The notes under the pieces: generated by a model
The model's database searches: none
The model's input: only the letters and a program-made list of their open reading frames with translations
What the model was told of the DNA's origin: nothing
Translations under genes and position numbers: made by a program
Source: Lactiplantibacillus plantarum EGD-AQ4
GTDB lineage: Bacteria; Bacillota; Bacilli; Lactobacillales; Lactobacillaceae
NCBI RefSeq assembly: GCF_000463075.2
Contig: NZ_AVAQ01000001.1
Coordinates: forward strand, 248,001 to 312,000
Reading direction: 5' to 3'
Length of the DNA: 64,000 nt
In this document: positions 1 through 8,870 of the stretch, piece by piece
How the letters are laid out: every line of letters starts with the position of its first letter
Numbering within the stretch: position 1 is the first letter of the stretch

Positions 1-55
1 GAAATGTATTTTATGACAAATTCACTTGCAGGTGACATTTCTGAATGATTTTGGG

Positions 56-331
56 TTGCATTCTTCAGCATTTAACATTAATATTAGATTATAAAATTAA
101 GTGATGATGAGAAGAGTAGCCAAACATAGCATTCAAAGCGACCATGGATAGTGAAAGCATGGAATTCAATGATTGGTGAAGATGAACTCGGAGCATGGTT
201 TTGGTGAAAGCTGAAACTACGGCTGGTCTCGTTAACGACCATTTTGTAAGTGGAGTTATTAGATAATAGCTCAACAAAAGGTGGTACCGCGGGAAATCTC
301 GTCCTTATGTTAAGGACGGGATTATTTTTTT
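56..331 (+). promoter_or_regulatory. T-box riboswitch leader, probable leucine (CTC) specifier
   Basis: This is a tRNA-sensing transcription attenuator in front of the peptide-binding lipoprotein gene. The T-box core AAAAGGTGGTACCGCGGG lies at 276-293 and is followed by a terminator hairpin (arms 297-307 and 311-321, then a T run). Stem I is visible: AGAAGAGTAG at 110-119, a distal hairpin CCATG/CATGG around 141-162, and the GATGAA that precedes the specifier at 181-186. The next triplet, CTC (187-189), would be a leucine codon. The pheS leader in this same window has TTC (Phe) in the corresponding place, which supports the alignment. A possible promoter is TTGCAT (56-61), 17 bp, TAATAT (79-84). 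The T-box class is clear; the amino-acid assignment is inference. Confidence 0.88.
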
Positions 332-347
332 GTCTGGAGGCGGAAAT

Positions 348-1973
348 GTGAAAAAAAGGGTATTGAAACTTAGTCTAATGGTTGGTGGCACACTGCTAAC
401 GTTATCAGGATGTGGGCAATCAAACGGGTCTTCTAATCAAAACAAACGAACTTTGAATCTGATGCAGACTGCGACGCTCACGACACTGGACAGTACAAAT
501 CAGGCGACGCTCCCCGAATTTAATACTTTAGTCAATACGAATGAAGGTCTTTATCGTTTGAACAGTAACGATCAGCCAGTTCCGGCAATGGCGACTAAGG
601 TGGTTAAACCGACCAAAAACGGCACTCAGTATGTCTTTCATATTCGGAAAAATGCCAAGTGGAGTAATGGGGATCCCGTTTTAGCAAGTGATTTTGAGTA
701 TGCTTGGAAGCGTGCGATGAATCCAGCTAACAAACCAGTTTATACTTACATTTTTAGTGGTATCAAGAATGCGGATGCCATCAATAACGGAAAGAAGTCT
801 TATCAGAGTTTGGGAATTAAGGCAATCGGAAAACGAACCTTACGAATTCAGTTAGATCACCCGATGACTTATTTTAATAAGCTTGTGACCGTACCGGTGT
901 TCTTGCCACAGGATAAAAAGTTTGTGACTAAAATCGGAACTAACAAATATGGCACTAGCTCGTCAACAACGGTTTCAAATGGTGCTTTTAAAGTGACTGG
1001 CTGGACCGGCTCTAACGATTCTTATGCCTTAAAACGTAATCAGTACTACTGGGATAAGCAGTCAATCAAATTAAAACAGATTCGTTATCAAACCGTTAAG
1101 GATGCGAATACCGCACATAATTTGTTTGCTGATGGGAAGTTGGATGACGCGACGATCTCAGGCGTAACCGCAAAAAGCTTACAGCATAATGCCAATATTA
1201 AACATGTTGACCGCGCGTGGACTTATTATTTACAAGTGAATCAACGTTCAGGCCAGCCACTTCAGAATAAGAAATTAAGGCAGGCACTGTCATTAGTTAT
1301 CAATCGAAAACAGCTGACCAAGACGGTCTTAGCAGACGGCTCAAAGCCAGCGTCGAGCTTTGTCAGCCCTGGAACTGCCGTTGACCCCACCACGAATCGT
1401 GATTTTAGTGCCGAAACTAGTTTTTCTACAAAGGTAAATATTGCAAAGGCCAAACAACTATGGGCTGCCGGCTTGAAAGAAGCTAACATCAAGGGAACGG
1501 TACACTTGACCCTGATTGGTGATGATCAGGATGTCACCAAAAATGTTGCACAATTTGTTCAACAACAAGTCCAACAACATTTGACGCACGTTCAAGTCAC
1601 CATCAAGAACGTTCCTGATAAAGGGTTACAAAGTCTGAAAAGTAGTGGGAAGTTTGCGCTTAGCCAATGGTACTGGCTCGCCGATTTTGCCGATCCAATC
1701 AATTACTTGGGCGTACTTCAGTCTAGCAACAGTATGAATAGCGGTCAGTTTAACGATAAAACTTATGACCGTCTGCTCACGCAAGCCAATCAAACGAGCA
1801 GTCAAACACAGTATTGGAAGTATCTAAGGAAGGCCGCACAACGTTTACACAGTCAAGCGGGACTAATTCCGTTATACTATGTTCGTGAAACACATCTGGT
1901 CAATCACAAATTGAAGGGTGTTGCTTATCATGTGGCTGGAGAAACCGACTATACCAGAGCTTATTTTAAATAA
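348..1973 (+). CDS. Oligopeptide ABC transporter substrate-binding lipoprotein (OppA family)
   Basis: A 541-residue solute-binding protein that captures peptides at the outer face of the membrane and hands them to an Opp-type permease. It opens with a lipoprotein signal: a KKR basic start, a hydrophobic stretch, and a lipobox LSGC with the lipidated cysteine at residue 22. The body has family-5 binding protein features such as the YVFHIRKNAKWSNGDP segment and EFEYAWKRAMNP-like motif early on. GTG at 348 is chosen because GGAGG (336-340) lies 7 bases upstream; a longer frame from TTG 330 would start inside the terminator T run. No permease or ATPase genes are adjacent, so this is an orphan binding protein that must borrow a transporter. 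The T-box leader implies induction when a tRNA, probably Leu, is uncharged. Confidence 0.92.
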   Translation: MKKRVLKLSLMVGGTLLTLSGCGQSNGSSNQNKRTLNLMQTATLTTLDSTNQATLPEFNTLVNTNEGLYRLNSNDQPVPAMATKVVKPTKNGTQYVFHIRKNAKWSNGDPVLASDFEYAWKRAMNPANKPVYTYIFSGIKNADAINNGKKSYQSLGIKAIGKRTLRIQLDHPMTYFNKLVTVPVFLPQDKKFVTKIGTNKYGTSSSTTVSNGAFKVTGWTGSNDSYALKRNQYYWDKQSIKLKQIRYQTVKDANTAHNLFADGKLDDATISGVTAKSLQHNANIKHVDRAWTYYLQVNQRSGQPLQNKKLRQALSLVINRKQLTKTVLADGSKPASSFVSPGTAVDPTTNRDFSAETSFSTKVNIAKAKQLWAAGLKEANIKGTVHLTLIGDDQDVTKNVAQFVQQQVQQHLTHVQVTIKNVPDKGLQSLKSSGKFALSQWYWLADFADPINYLGVLQSSNSMNSGQFNDKTYDRLLTQANQTSSQTQYWKYLRKAAQRLHSQAGLIPLYYVRETHLVNHKLKGVAYHVAGETDYTRAYFK

Positions 1974-1991
1974 CAGGGGAGTTCATAACTA

Positions 1992-2312
1992 ATGAAAAAG
2001 GTTGAAACACAAACTAAAGATGAATTGTTGGAAAAACTTCGCGCCGGTCGTTTTATTATTTACTTCGGCGCAGACTGGTGTCGAGAATGCCAATATATTC
2101 GCCCTAAGCTCCCAGCAATTGAGAATAACTTCTCACAATATCGTTTCATCAAGGTAGATCGTGACGATAATACCCAGCTTTGTTTAGATTTAAACATTCG
2201 TGGCTTACCAAGTTTTCTTGCATTTAATAACGGCCAAGAAATTGGTCGATTTGTAAATGGTGATTTGAAGACACAACCAGAAATAGAAAGTTGGATCAGA
2301 CACCTGAAGTAA
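1992..2312 (+). CDS. Thioredoxin-like protein
   Basis: A 106-residue cytosolic protein with the thioredoxin fold. The active site WCREC (CxxC) sits near residue 30, after the strand FIIYFGAD, and the cis-proline loop is present in RGLPSFLAF. It has no signal peptide, so it should act in the cytoplasm as a disulfide reductase or thiol carrier. It starts 18 bases after the peptide-binding protein stop, with AGGGGAG just upstream, and is probably cotranscribed from the T-box leader. The CREC dipeptide differs from the CGPC of the main thioredoxin, so this is a paralogue rather than TrxA. Confidence 0.85.
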   Translation: MKKVETQTKDELLEKLRAGRFIIYFGADWCRECQYIRPKLPAIENNFSQYRFIKVDRDDNTQLCLDLNIRGLPSFLAFNNGQEIGRFVNGDLKTQPEIESWIRHLK

Positions 2313-2329
2313 CGACGTGATAAGTTCTA

Positions 2330-3030
2330 GTTGCGATTGCCTTCGAAAGGCGGATATGGGTGGACTCAACTTTTCGTTGGGTTGATCGCTGGTTCCTTGG
2401 TGCACAGGCATTTTGACATTCAACTTTCGGACTCGTTCTAACAATTGCTAAACTTTTTAGCCATGCTTTAAGGATTCTGACAAGCAGCTTCACTAAACTT
2501 GTCAGAATTTTCTCAAGGCGTACGACATAACCAAGTCTTGAATTCTAAGTGAAGACAATATTATTGACTAATTCCAGGATTGGTAATGAAATCGACGGTA
2601 TTAAGGTGAGTGAATAATATTCAGGTCAACTTCTCAGCAATTAAATACGATAAGTCATCATGATACCCATCAAGCCTTTGCATGAAGGGCTAGTCACCTA
2701 ATATTCAGTGGTCAATTGCACCTAGATAGGTGGTCGTTTATCTGCCATTCGAATGGCTTCCCGACTGGAAGGGCCGGCTGACAATGCTCAGTAGCCAAAT
2801 TATTCTTAGTCGGAAGTGGTTTTCTTCCGAGTTAGAATAAGACTCGTATTTGAAATTGCGCAGCGGGTTTCTGCGTGAGTTCAAATCGATGTCGGCTTAC
2901 GTTCCAGCAATTGTCAGCCGGCCCTGGAAGTCGGAATCGGAAGAACATCGGCTGACGACCAGTAAGCCAGACAAATTAGCATGAGCTCTAATTATCTTTA
3001 GTGCTAAATAATAACCAGTACAACGCGTTA
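2330..3030 (+). repeat. Dispersed structured repeat, copy 1 (lacks module A)
   Basis: Non-coding sequence that aligns along most of its length with 16793-17457 and, inverted, with 34786-35460. It begins at the TTCGAAAGGC.GA segment and carries the variable middle part and then module B: long stem arms 2761-2788 and 2906-2934 enclosing hairpin P2 (2800-2816 with 2824-2840) and hairpin P3 (2848-2863 with 2871-2886). The right end is a degenerate version of the palindromic end (GCATGAGCTCTAATTA near 2979) followed by AATAATAACCAGTACAACGC. Module A and the left end, seen in copies 2 and 3, are missing. Inside, ATTCTGACAAG (2474-2484) and CTTGTCAGAAT (2498-2508) form a hairpin followed by TTTCTC that could end transcription from the upstream genes. 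Confidence 0.85.
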
Positions 3031-3056
3031 TACAAGATATATTTTGTTTTAAATCA

Positions 3057-3100
3057 ACTAGTGCCACATGTGGGATGCATGCAGCACTAGTTTTGCTTTG
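3057..3100 (+). other. Hairpin with AACTAGTGC arms
   Basis: AACTAGTGC and GCACTAGTT flank a loop of about 22 bases that itself contains a smaller palindrome (CCACATGTGG). A short T-rich tail follows. It resembles a weak terminator just beyond repeat copy 1. The remaining sequence up to the SdpI-like gene shows nothing further that I can identify. Confidence 0.4.
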
Positions 3101-3321
3101 TCACGCGATTTGACTTAGTAAGGATAATAACCAGACAAAAACAACATACACCCCATACCAACCAAACGAACTATAATCTCCTTAGTTCAGTCAGCAAGTG
3201 CCAAACATCGTTCACCAGTGGACTGAGCCAATTGTCAGCGTTGTCATTAAAACATTAATTTGAGGATGAAACGATACAAGCTGTCACGGGTACGTCGCCC
3301 GGTGGAATGGGGGAATCACGA

Positions 3322-3903
3322 ATGTTACCGAAAACATGGTATGCGCATTCAGCGCTTAAATGGTTGGTGCTGGTTAATTTTATTAATTTGCTGGTTTTAT
3401 ACGCACGAGATGTCGCAAGTTCACACCCAATTTGGAACATGAATAACCTGACGTTACTTAGCTTGACTGGGCTATTTTTGATCAGCTGTTTGCTTATTGT
3501 GAGCGGTTGGCGTGTAAGTGTCAATCCGGCATTAATGAAGTCTGGTCTGGACTTGGATTTAGTGGTGTTTTGCTATTTACTGTTGGTGGATTTCAATTTG
3601 ATTGTCACCCCTGGAATTCTGACCATTGCGTTAATCGTCTCAATCGTTGGTGTGCCAGAAGCCTATGTACCGCGTAATAACCTGATTGGAGTCCGTATTC
3701 CTTTGACTTTTGCGTCGGATGAAAATTGGCGGAAGACCAATGTGTTTGGGGCACGTCTGCTGACAGCGATGAGCTATTTGACGTTGCTATTTTTCGGTCG
3801 GGCTAACCAAGCATTGTTCTTCATCGTATTTTTGACCCTACTGATACTGTCAACATTGGTTGTCTTTGGCTACTCTTATCGTTTAAGCCGGAAATTGCTG
3901 TGA
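3322..3903 (+). CDS. SdpI/YhfL-family integral membrane protein
   Basis: A 193-residue membrane protein with about six hydrophobic segments. The signature near residue 118, YVPRNNLIGVRIP followed by TFASDENWRKTN, matches the conserved loop of the SdpI family, which includes the B. subtilis immunity protein against the toxin SdpC. ATG at 3322 is preferred because GGGGGA (3309-3314) lies 7 bases upstream; ATG 3307 would have no proper site. No SdpC-like toxin or SdpR-like regulator is adjacent, so an immunity role cannot be claimed; many family members have unknown functions. It stands alone between repeat copy 1 and the converging yidC gene. Confidence 0.72.
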   Translation: MLPKTWYAHSALKWLVLVNFINLLVLYARDVASSHPIWNMNNLTLLSLTGLFLISCLLIVSGWRVSVNPALMKSGLDLDLVVFCYLLLVDFNLIVTPGILTIALIVSIVGVPEAYVPRNNLIGVRIPLTFASDENWRKTNVFGARLLTAMSYLTLLFFGRANQALFFIVFLTLLILSTLVVFGYSYRLSRKLL

Positions 3904-4033
3904 TGATATGTGGTACAGTCAGACAAACGCAACTTGAGACAGAAATCCCACGGTGCCGTACAAATTGGACTGATTCGTTGTCCGCTGATTTTTAAATGAA
4001 GCGTGGGGTCGAGCCGTATTACGATAAATAAAA

Positions 4034-4080
4034 AATCCGAACCACAGAATCATGTTGATTTTGTGGCTCGGATTATTTTT
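4034..4080. terminator. Bidirectional terminator
   Basis: Arms 4034-4052 and 4056-4074 pair almost perfectly around a 3-base loop, with A runs on the left and T runs on the right. It serves the SdpI-like gene on the plus strand and yidC on the minus strand. Confidence 0.88.
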
Positions 4081-4103
4081 TAAATCCAGTTTACTAACTC
4101 ATG

Positions 4104-5033
4104 TTAGCGATGATGACGTTGTTGTTTACCAGCATTCCGTCCGCGACCACCGTTGTTGTTACGTGGTCGGTTAGTTGGATGGGATTCCGTAGCCTTGACC
4201 GGTTTTGGTTGTGCTGCAGCTGGCGTCGGCGTCTTGATTGGGTGTTTCTTGAGTTCAGCTTCCACTTCTCGGCGAATACGTGGTCGGAAGAAGTTGATGA
4301 TCAAGGTTTGTAAGCAGGCAAACAACCCACCAACGAAGAAGTACAAGCCCAATCCAGCAGGTGCTGACATGGAGACGAACAAAATCATGACCGGACTCAT
4401 GATCAGCATCAAGCGCATGGTTTTCTTTTGTTCTTCTGGCAAGCCAATCATTGATAAGTAACCTTGTGCCAAGTAAGACAAGAAGGCTAAAATCGCTAGA
4501 ATCAGACTAGATTTCCCTAGTGAGATACCCATGAAAGTGGCTTTAGATAATTCAGGTGAGTAACGGATGGCATAGTACAGTGCCGAGAAGATTGGCAATT
4601 GAATCAGCAGGGGTAGGCAACCAATCCCACCCGTCATGCTAATGCCATTGTCACGGTAGAGCTGCATCAATTCGTTACTGATGGCTGCTTTTTCTTCTTG
4701 TGTCTTCGCTGCTTTTTGCCGTTCCTGAATCTTAGTCATCTGTGGTCGAACGGCCGACATCTTTTCTTGTTGGTACGTCGACTTACGTTGTTGGTTGATC
4801 ATCATTGGCAGTAAGACTAACCGCACGATGACGGTCAGGCCAATGATAGCCCAGCCATAGTTGTTACCAAATAATTGTGAGAGCCATTCCATCACCGTTT
4901 GACCAGGTTTGGCTAAATAGTCGTAGACAAACCCATATGGTTTACCAGATTTGGTCGTTTGCACACAGCCACTCAGGAACAATGCGAGTGTTCCCAGGGT
5001 GACCGTGAGCGTAAGGCCTTTTTTTGATTTCAC
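4104..5033 (-). CDS. yidC: Membrane protein insertase YidC (lipoprotein form)
   Basis: A 309-residue YidC/Oxa1/Alb3 insertase that places proteins into the cytoplasmic membrane, alone or with Sec. The lipobox FLSGC puts the lipidated cysteine at residue 23. The conserved core begins with YGWAIIGLTVIVRLVLLP, whose arginine in the first core membrane segment is the functional residue of the family. Further hydrophobic segments and a basic, Gln/Pro-rich C-terminal tail follow (RPRNNNGGRGRN, ending HHR), which is typical of ribosome-contacting Gram-positive forms. The start is GTG with AAAGGGGA upstream. Lactobacilli usually carry two YidC paralogues; this one is next to acyP and trmH rather than rnpA, so it is probably the second (YidC2-like) copy. 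Confidence 0.93.
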   Translation of the reverse strand: MKSKKGLTLTVTLGTLALFLSGCVQTTKSGKPYGFVYDYLAKPGQTVMEWLSQLFGNNYGWAIIGLTVIVRLVLLPMMINQQRKSTYQQEKMSAVRPQMTKIQERQKAAKTQEEKAAISNELMQLYRDNGISMTGGIGCLPLLIQLPIFSALYYAIRYSPELSKATFMGISLGKSSLILAILAFLSYLAQGYLSMIGLPEEQKKTMRLMLIMSPVMILFVSMSAPAGLGLYFFVGGLFACLQTLIINFFRPRIRREVEAELKKHPIKTPTPAAAQPKPVKATESHPTNRPRNNNGGRGRNAGKQQRHHR

Positions 5034-5096
5034 TAGTTATTAATCCCCTTTGTAAAATTCATATAATGATGATGATACTAAAGATGTCGGGGGAAT

Positions 5097-5369
5097 TCAA
5101 TTGGTTATCCGAAAATCGTGATAGTTTTGTGGTTCGACTTCATGGACTTCGAGGTGCTTAACTTTGCCAAAATCAGTGGGTGACTGGCGGACAACGTCGA
5201 TAAAGACTTGCACGCGCTGGTCTTCACCTTCAGCTTCAATGAAGACGGAACCATCCATCAGATTGCGGACAATACCATTGACGCCGCATTTATCCGCTGC
5301 GACCTTGGTTGCCCACCGAAAGCCGACGCCCTGAACGCGACCGGTTGCTTTTAACGTGACTGCACGCAT
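5097..5369 (-). CDS. acyP: Acylphosphatase
   Basis: A 90-residue enzyme, the usual family length, that hydrolyses carboxyl-phosphate bonds such as in acetyl phosphate or 1,3-bisphosphoglycerate. The phosphate-binding loop GRVQGVGFR spans residues 10-18 with the catalytic arginine, and the conserved catalytic asparagine falls in GIVRNLMDGSV. GAGGAAG lies just before the ATG. It is divergent from the trmH gene and upstream of yidC in the same direction, separated by about 60 bases, so the two may be cotranscribed. Confidence 0.93.
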   Translation of the reverse strand: MRAVTLKATGRVQGVGFRWATKVAADKCGVNGIVRNLMDGSVFIEAEGEDQRVQVFIDVVRQSPTDFGKVKHLEVHEVEPQNYHDFRITN

Positions 5370-5728
5370 AAAATCACTTCCTCTTAATTTAGTCTGTTGT
5401 GAGTGGCCAGATGTGTGCCGCTATGAGTAGACGATCACCGTATTAGCGACCCTTGCCATCAAGATTGCTTCCCACCAGACGATAGGTTTGATCTGAAGCT
5501 GCCTGTATCTAAACGTCGTGGGATACTGTGTCTCGTTGAATAGTGCTTCCTTAAACTGTGACGACTAACGGTAATTTAAACGTTAGCCGAACCAGATGTA
5601 TGCAGCAGGGAACACCAATCGAAACCGCTCACAACAATCTTCACCTCTTATCATAGCATGGAACCAGTTATTCAGCGATATGCTATACTTGGAATCAATA
5701 ACTTGCAGACAGGATGAGGAAGTTCATA
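5370..5728. other. Divergent intergenic region, acyP to trmH
   Basis: About 360 bases between divergent genes, presumably holding promoters in both directions. TATACT near 5682 is a good -10 for trmH, but no convincing -35 is seen. I see no RNA structure or repeat here. Reading frames across it are short, lack a ribosome binding site and run into trmH out of frame. Confidence 0.4.
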
Positions 5729-6496
5729 ATGGAAAAAATAAATTCATTACAAAACGCGCATGTCAAGGCGTGGAAAAAGTTACAGACGAAGAAGGGCCGC
5801 AAGCAACAGGGTCAATATTTGTTAGACGGCTGGCACTTAGTCAATGAAGCAGTCAAAGCGCACGTGGCCATTCAAACATTGCTGATCACGAGTAAGCAGT
5901 TGGCAACTGAACCAGATTTGACTCACTTTCCAGCGGTAATCGAAATTTCAGAAGAAGTCGCTAAGCATATTAGCGCGACCGTAACTCCCCAGGGCGTCTT
6001 TGCCGTGGCCACTTTACCAGCAGTTGTTGATGATTTAGCCCAACTTGATTTGACGCGACCGTGGCTATTATTAGATAACGTGCAAGATCCTGGTAATATT
6101 GGGACAATGGTTCGGACTGCGGATGCAGCAGGCTTTGCTGGCGTGGCGTTTGGGACCGGGACGGTTGACATTCATCAACCGAAAGTTGAACGTTCGATGC
6201 AGGGCAGCCAATTCCACCTGCAACTGATTAGCACGGACCTAACAGCCTTGGTCGCACAATTACAGTCACAGGGGGCGCCAGTCTACGGTTCAGAACTTAA
6301 CCCGCAAGCCGCGCAGTACTTAGATGTGAACGCGCCAGCTACTTTTGGCTTGATTATGGGTAATGAAGGCAATGGCATGAGTCAAGAATTATTAACGCAA
6401 ACGGATCAAAATTTATATATTCCGATTAAAGGACAAGCGGAGTCGCTGAACGTGGCGGTCGCAGCGGGAATTCTGATGTTTGGTTTGTATCGCTGA
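5729..6496 (+). CDS. TrmH/SpoU-family RNA 2'-O-methyltransferase
   Basis: A 255-residue SAM-dependent methyltransferase of the SPOUT class. It has an N-terminal substrate-binding part (LDGWHLVNEA, residues 30-40), followed by the trefoil-knot domain with motif 1 LLLDNVQDPGNIGTMVRTADA, motif 2 LIMGNEGNGMSQELL and motif 3 IPIKGQAESLNVAVAAGILM. ATG 5729 follows GAGGA by 8 bases; the upstream in-frame ATG 5714 has no site. The target is most likely 23S rRNA (RlmB or TsnR-like) but cannot be told from sequence alone. The same neighbourhood (yidC, acyP, trmH) is known from other lactobacilli. Confidence 0.9.
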   Translation: MEKINSLQNAHVKAWKKLQTKKGRKQQGQYLLDGWHLVNEAVKAHVAIQTLLITSKQLATEPDLTHFPAVIEISEEVAKHISATVTPQGVFAVATLPAVVDDLAQLDLTRPWLLLDNVQDPGNIGTMVRTADAAGFAGVAFGTGTVDIHQPKVERSMQGSQFHLQLISTDLTALVAQLQSQGAPVYGSELNPQAAQYLDVNAPATFGLIMGNEGNGMSQELLTQTDQNLYIPIKGQAESLNVAVAAGILMFGLYR

Positions 6497-6596
6497 CTTA
6501 CATTTAGTAAGAAAATGCTAAAATCCAGATAAAATACTTTCAAATTCACTTACTTTTTAGTAGAATATCCGTAGATATTAGCAAAGGGAGCTTTTG

Positions 6597-7106
6597 ATGA
6601 AAACTAATAATGCGTGGCAACAAGATTCCGAATACGTGGCAATTGTCGAAGATTTATTAGCACAGCCAGCTGTTCAACGGTTAGCTGAATTCACACAACA
6701 CCACCATTCGAATCGATTGGATCATTCGATTGCAGTTTCATATGATAGTTATGTTTTAGCGAAGAAATGGCATCTTAATACGACGGCTGTGGCACGTGGT
6801 GGATTATTGCATGATTTGTTTTATTATGACTGGCGTGAAACCAAGTTTGATCTCGGATCGCACGCATTCATCCATCCACGGGTTGCGTTACGTAACGCCG
6901 AAAAGTTGACGAAATTAACGCCAATGGAAAAGGATATCATTTTGAAGCATATGTTCGGCGCAACGTTAGCGATGCCGAAATATCGGGAAAGTTTGCTCGT
7001 CTCTTTAGTTGATGATTATGAAGCAGAACATGAATTTTTTGGACCATTACGTATGAAGGTGGCCAAACAACTAGATCGGTTCCGAGGCAAGGTCTCCGCC
7101 GGTTAA
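6597..7106 (+). CDS. HD-domain protein, probable metal-dependent phosphohydrolase
   Basis: A 169-residue protein with a compact HD domain: a histidine in NRLDHSIAV, the HD pair in RGGLLHDLFYYDWR, and a further His in SHAFIHPRVAL with the following HMFGA. These are the expected metal ligands. The substrate is unknown; family members act on nucleotides or other phosphate esters. The second M codon (ATG 6597) follows AAAGGGAG. It is followed by the HxlR gene after 22 bases in the same direction, and the pair may be one transcript. Confidence 0.82.
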   Translation: MKTNNAWQQDSEYVAIVEDLLAQPAVQRLAEFTQHHHSNRLDHSIAVSYDSYVLAKKWHLNTTAVARGGLLHDLFYYDWRETKFDLGSHAFIHPRVALRNAEKLTKLTPMEKDIILKHMFGATLAMPKYRESLLVSLVDDYEAEHEFFGPLRMKVAKQLDRFRGKVSAG

Positions 7107-7128
7107 TTCAATAATTGGGGGTCATTGC

Positions 7129-7488
7129 ATGTCAGAAATGCTAGCTGACACGGTAACAGAATCCAACGTGGATTTTGAGCTGTGTCCAAAATTTGAAAAG
7201 ACGTTTTCAATTCTAGGTAAGAAGTGGAATGGACTGATTATCGACGTTTTACTTGAGGATGGGCCGCAACGGTTTAAGAACCTGGCACGGCGGATTCCTA
7301 AGTGCAGCGATCGGGTCTTGGTCGTTCGCTTAAAGGAATTGGAAGAAAACGGCATTGTTAGTCGGGTCACGCACTGTGATTCGGCACTGATCGAGTACCG
7401 TTTGACCACTAAGGGTCAGGATTTACGGCAAGTGATGGACACAGTTCATGACTGGTCGGATAAGTGGTTTAGTCCGGCTGAATCCTAA
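7129..7488 (+). CDS. HxlR-family winged-helix transcriptional regulator
   Basis: A 119-residue DNA-binding regulator. The HxlR signature is clear: the cysteine in FELCPKFEKTFSILGKKWN, the helix-turn-helix LLEDGPQRFKNLARRIPKCSDRVLVVRLKELEENG, and the wing RLTTKGQDL. The N-terminal cysteine is the residue used for redox or electrophile sensing in several homologues, and a second cysteine is present in the recognition region (KCS). GGGGG precedes the ATG. The regulated gene is not evident; the HD protein in front is the only neighbour in the same direction before the pheS leader. Confidence 0.88.
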   Translation: MSEMLADTVTESNVDFELCPKFEKTFSILGKKWNGLIIDVLLEDGPQRFKNLARRIPKCSDRVLVVRLKELEENGIVSRVTHCDSALIEYRLTTKGQDLRQVMDTVHDWSDKWFSPAES

Positions 7489-7496
7489 TCACGGGG

Positions 7497-7525
7497 TTGA
7501 CGTACCGGTAACTTTGCCATAAACT
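7497..7525 (+). promoter_or_regulatory. Promoter of the pheST T-box leader
   Basis: TTGACG (7497-7502), a 17-base spacer and TAAACT (7520-7525) place transcription start about 15 bases before stem I of the T-box leader. Confidence 0.55.
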
Positions 7526-7544
7526 GACAATGTAGATAAAAGCC

Positions 7545-7783
7545 TTGACGAGAAATAGTAGTTGATTATGGCGTCACAGGGACGGGTGTCACCGATTGAA
7601 AGCACCCCGACGACCAAGATTGATGAATTCACTCTCCGAGCTGAAATTGGGCGTTTGTGAAAACAAATAATTTTCCGGTATCCCGACCGTTATGACGGGT
7701 ATGAGTGTGTGTCGCTTCGGCGATGCAAACAAGGGTGGTACCGCGATGACCTCGTCCCTTTTTTGGGATGGGGCCTTTTTTTG
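7545..7783 (+). promoter_or_regulatory. T-box riboswitch leader of pheST, Phe (TTC) specifier
   Basis: The antiterminator core AAGGGTGGTACCGCG is at 7731-7745 and is followed by a terminator whose arms read CCTCGTCCC and GGGATGGGG with a T run ending near 7782. Stem I includes AGAAATAGTAG near 7551 and the GATGAA element at 7622-7627, after which the specifier TTC (7628-7630) codes for phenylalanine. This agrees with the downstream phenylalanyl-tRNA synthetase genes: uncharged tRNA-Phe would favour readthrough. Confidence 0.95.
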
Positions 7784-7815
7784 TCCACAACGTGATTATA
7801 AATTGGAGGTAGCAT

Positions 7816-8862
7816 ATGAGTTTACAAGATCGATTAACCGAATTACGCGATCAAGGCTTGGCCGATATTAAATCAGCTGATGTTTTGAAGAAGGTTAACC
7901 AAGTTAAAGTTGATTTGCTTGGAAAAAAAGGACCGATTACGGAAGTTTTGCGTGGGATGCGCGACTTGAGTCCAGAAGAACGGCCTAAGGTTGGGGCCTA
8001 TGCCAACCAAGTTCGTGACCGTTTGCAAGCTGCCATTGATGAACGGCGTGAAGAACTTGAACAAGCGGCAGTCAATAAGCAACTCGCCGCTGAAAAGTTA
8101 GATGTGACCTTGCCAGGTCGTGAAGTCCCACAAGGACAACCACACGTGATTACGCAAATTATCACCCAACTGGAAGACCTGTTCATGGGAATGGGTTACC
8201 AAATCGTTGATGGTGATGAAGTTGAAGAGGATTACTATAACTTCGAACGTTTGAATTTACCAAAGGACCATCCCGCACGTGATATGCAGGATACCTTTTA
8301 CATTACCAAGGACGTGCTCTTGCGGACTCAGACCTCTGCGGACCAACCACGCTCACTTGAAGATCATGATTTCTCAAAAGGCCCATTAAAAGTGCTCTCA
8401 CCAGGCCGCGTTTATCGGCGTGACACGGATGATGCGACCCATTCCCATCAATTCCATCAGATTGAAGGGTTAGTGGTCGATAAGCATATCACGATGGCTG
8501 ACTTAAAAGGCACCTTGATTTTAGTTGCCAAAACGTTGTTCGGTGACCAATTTGACGTGCGGCTACGGCCAAGCTTCTTCCCATTCACGGAACCGTCCGT
8601 TGAAGCTGATGTGACCTGCTTTAACTGTAACGGTAAGGGTTGCGCCATCTGCAAGCAAACGGGTTGGATCGAAGTTTTAGGGGCCGGAATGGTACACCCA
8701 CACGTGTTGGAAATGTCCGGCATTGACCCTGAAGAATACGGTGGCTTTGCCTTTGGTCTTGGACCAGACCGGTTTGCAATGCTGAAGTACGGTGTTGACG
8801 ATATCCGCAATTTCTATCTAAACGACGTGCGGTTCTTGTCACAGTTCTATAAGAAAGGTTAG
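7816..8862 (+). CDS. pheS: Phenylalanyl-tRNA synthetase alpha subunit
   Basis: A 348-residue class II synthetase subunit that carries the catalytic site for charging tRNA-Phe with phenylalanine; it works as an alpha2-beta2 tetramer with PheT. The N-terminal coiled-coil covers about residues 1-85, and the catalytic domain follows with class II motifs in [20 protein letters not shown] and the terminal [13 protein letters not shown]. Between motifs is a cysteine-rich insert, [16 protein letters not shown], common in Firmicutes PheS and suggestive of metal binding. ATG is preceded by TTGGAGG. Controlled by the T-box leader upstream. Confidence 0.97.
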   Translation: MSLQDRLTELRDQGLADIKSADVLKKVNQVKVDLLGKKGPITEVLRGMRDLSPEERPKVGAYANQVRDRLQAAIDERREELEQAAVNKQLAAEKLDVTLPGREVPQGQPHVITQIITQLEDLFMGMGYQIVDGDEVEEDYYNFERLNLPKDHPARDMQDTFYITKDVLLRTQTSADQPRSLEDHDFSKGPLKVLSPGRVYRRDTDDATHSHQFHQIEGLVVDKHITMADLKGTLILVAKTLFGDQFDVRLRPSFFPFTEPSVEADVTCFNCNGKGCAICKQTGWIEVLGAGMVHPHVLEMSGIDPEEYGGFAFGLGPDRFAMLKYGVDDIRNFYLNDVRFLSQFYKKG

Positions 8863-8870
8863 GCGTTCAC

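Noticed and set aside
3260-3442. Possible 60-residue gene with GAGG just before ATG upstream of the SdpI-like gene
   Set aside because: It lies mostly inside the SdpI-like gene in another frame and has an unusual composition; only the SdpI-like frame shows a recognised family.
5596-5847. Open frame across the acyP-trmH interval
   Set aside because: No ribosome binding site, runs out of frame into trmH, and shows no protein features.
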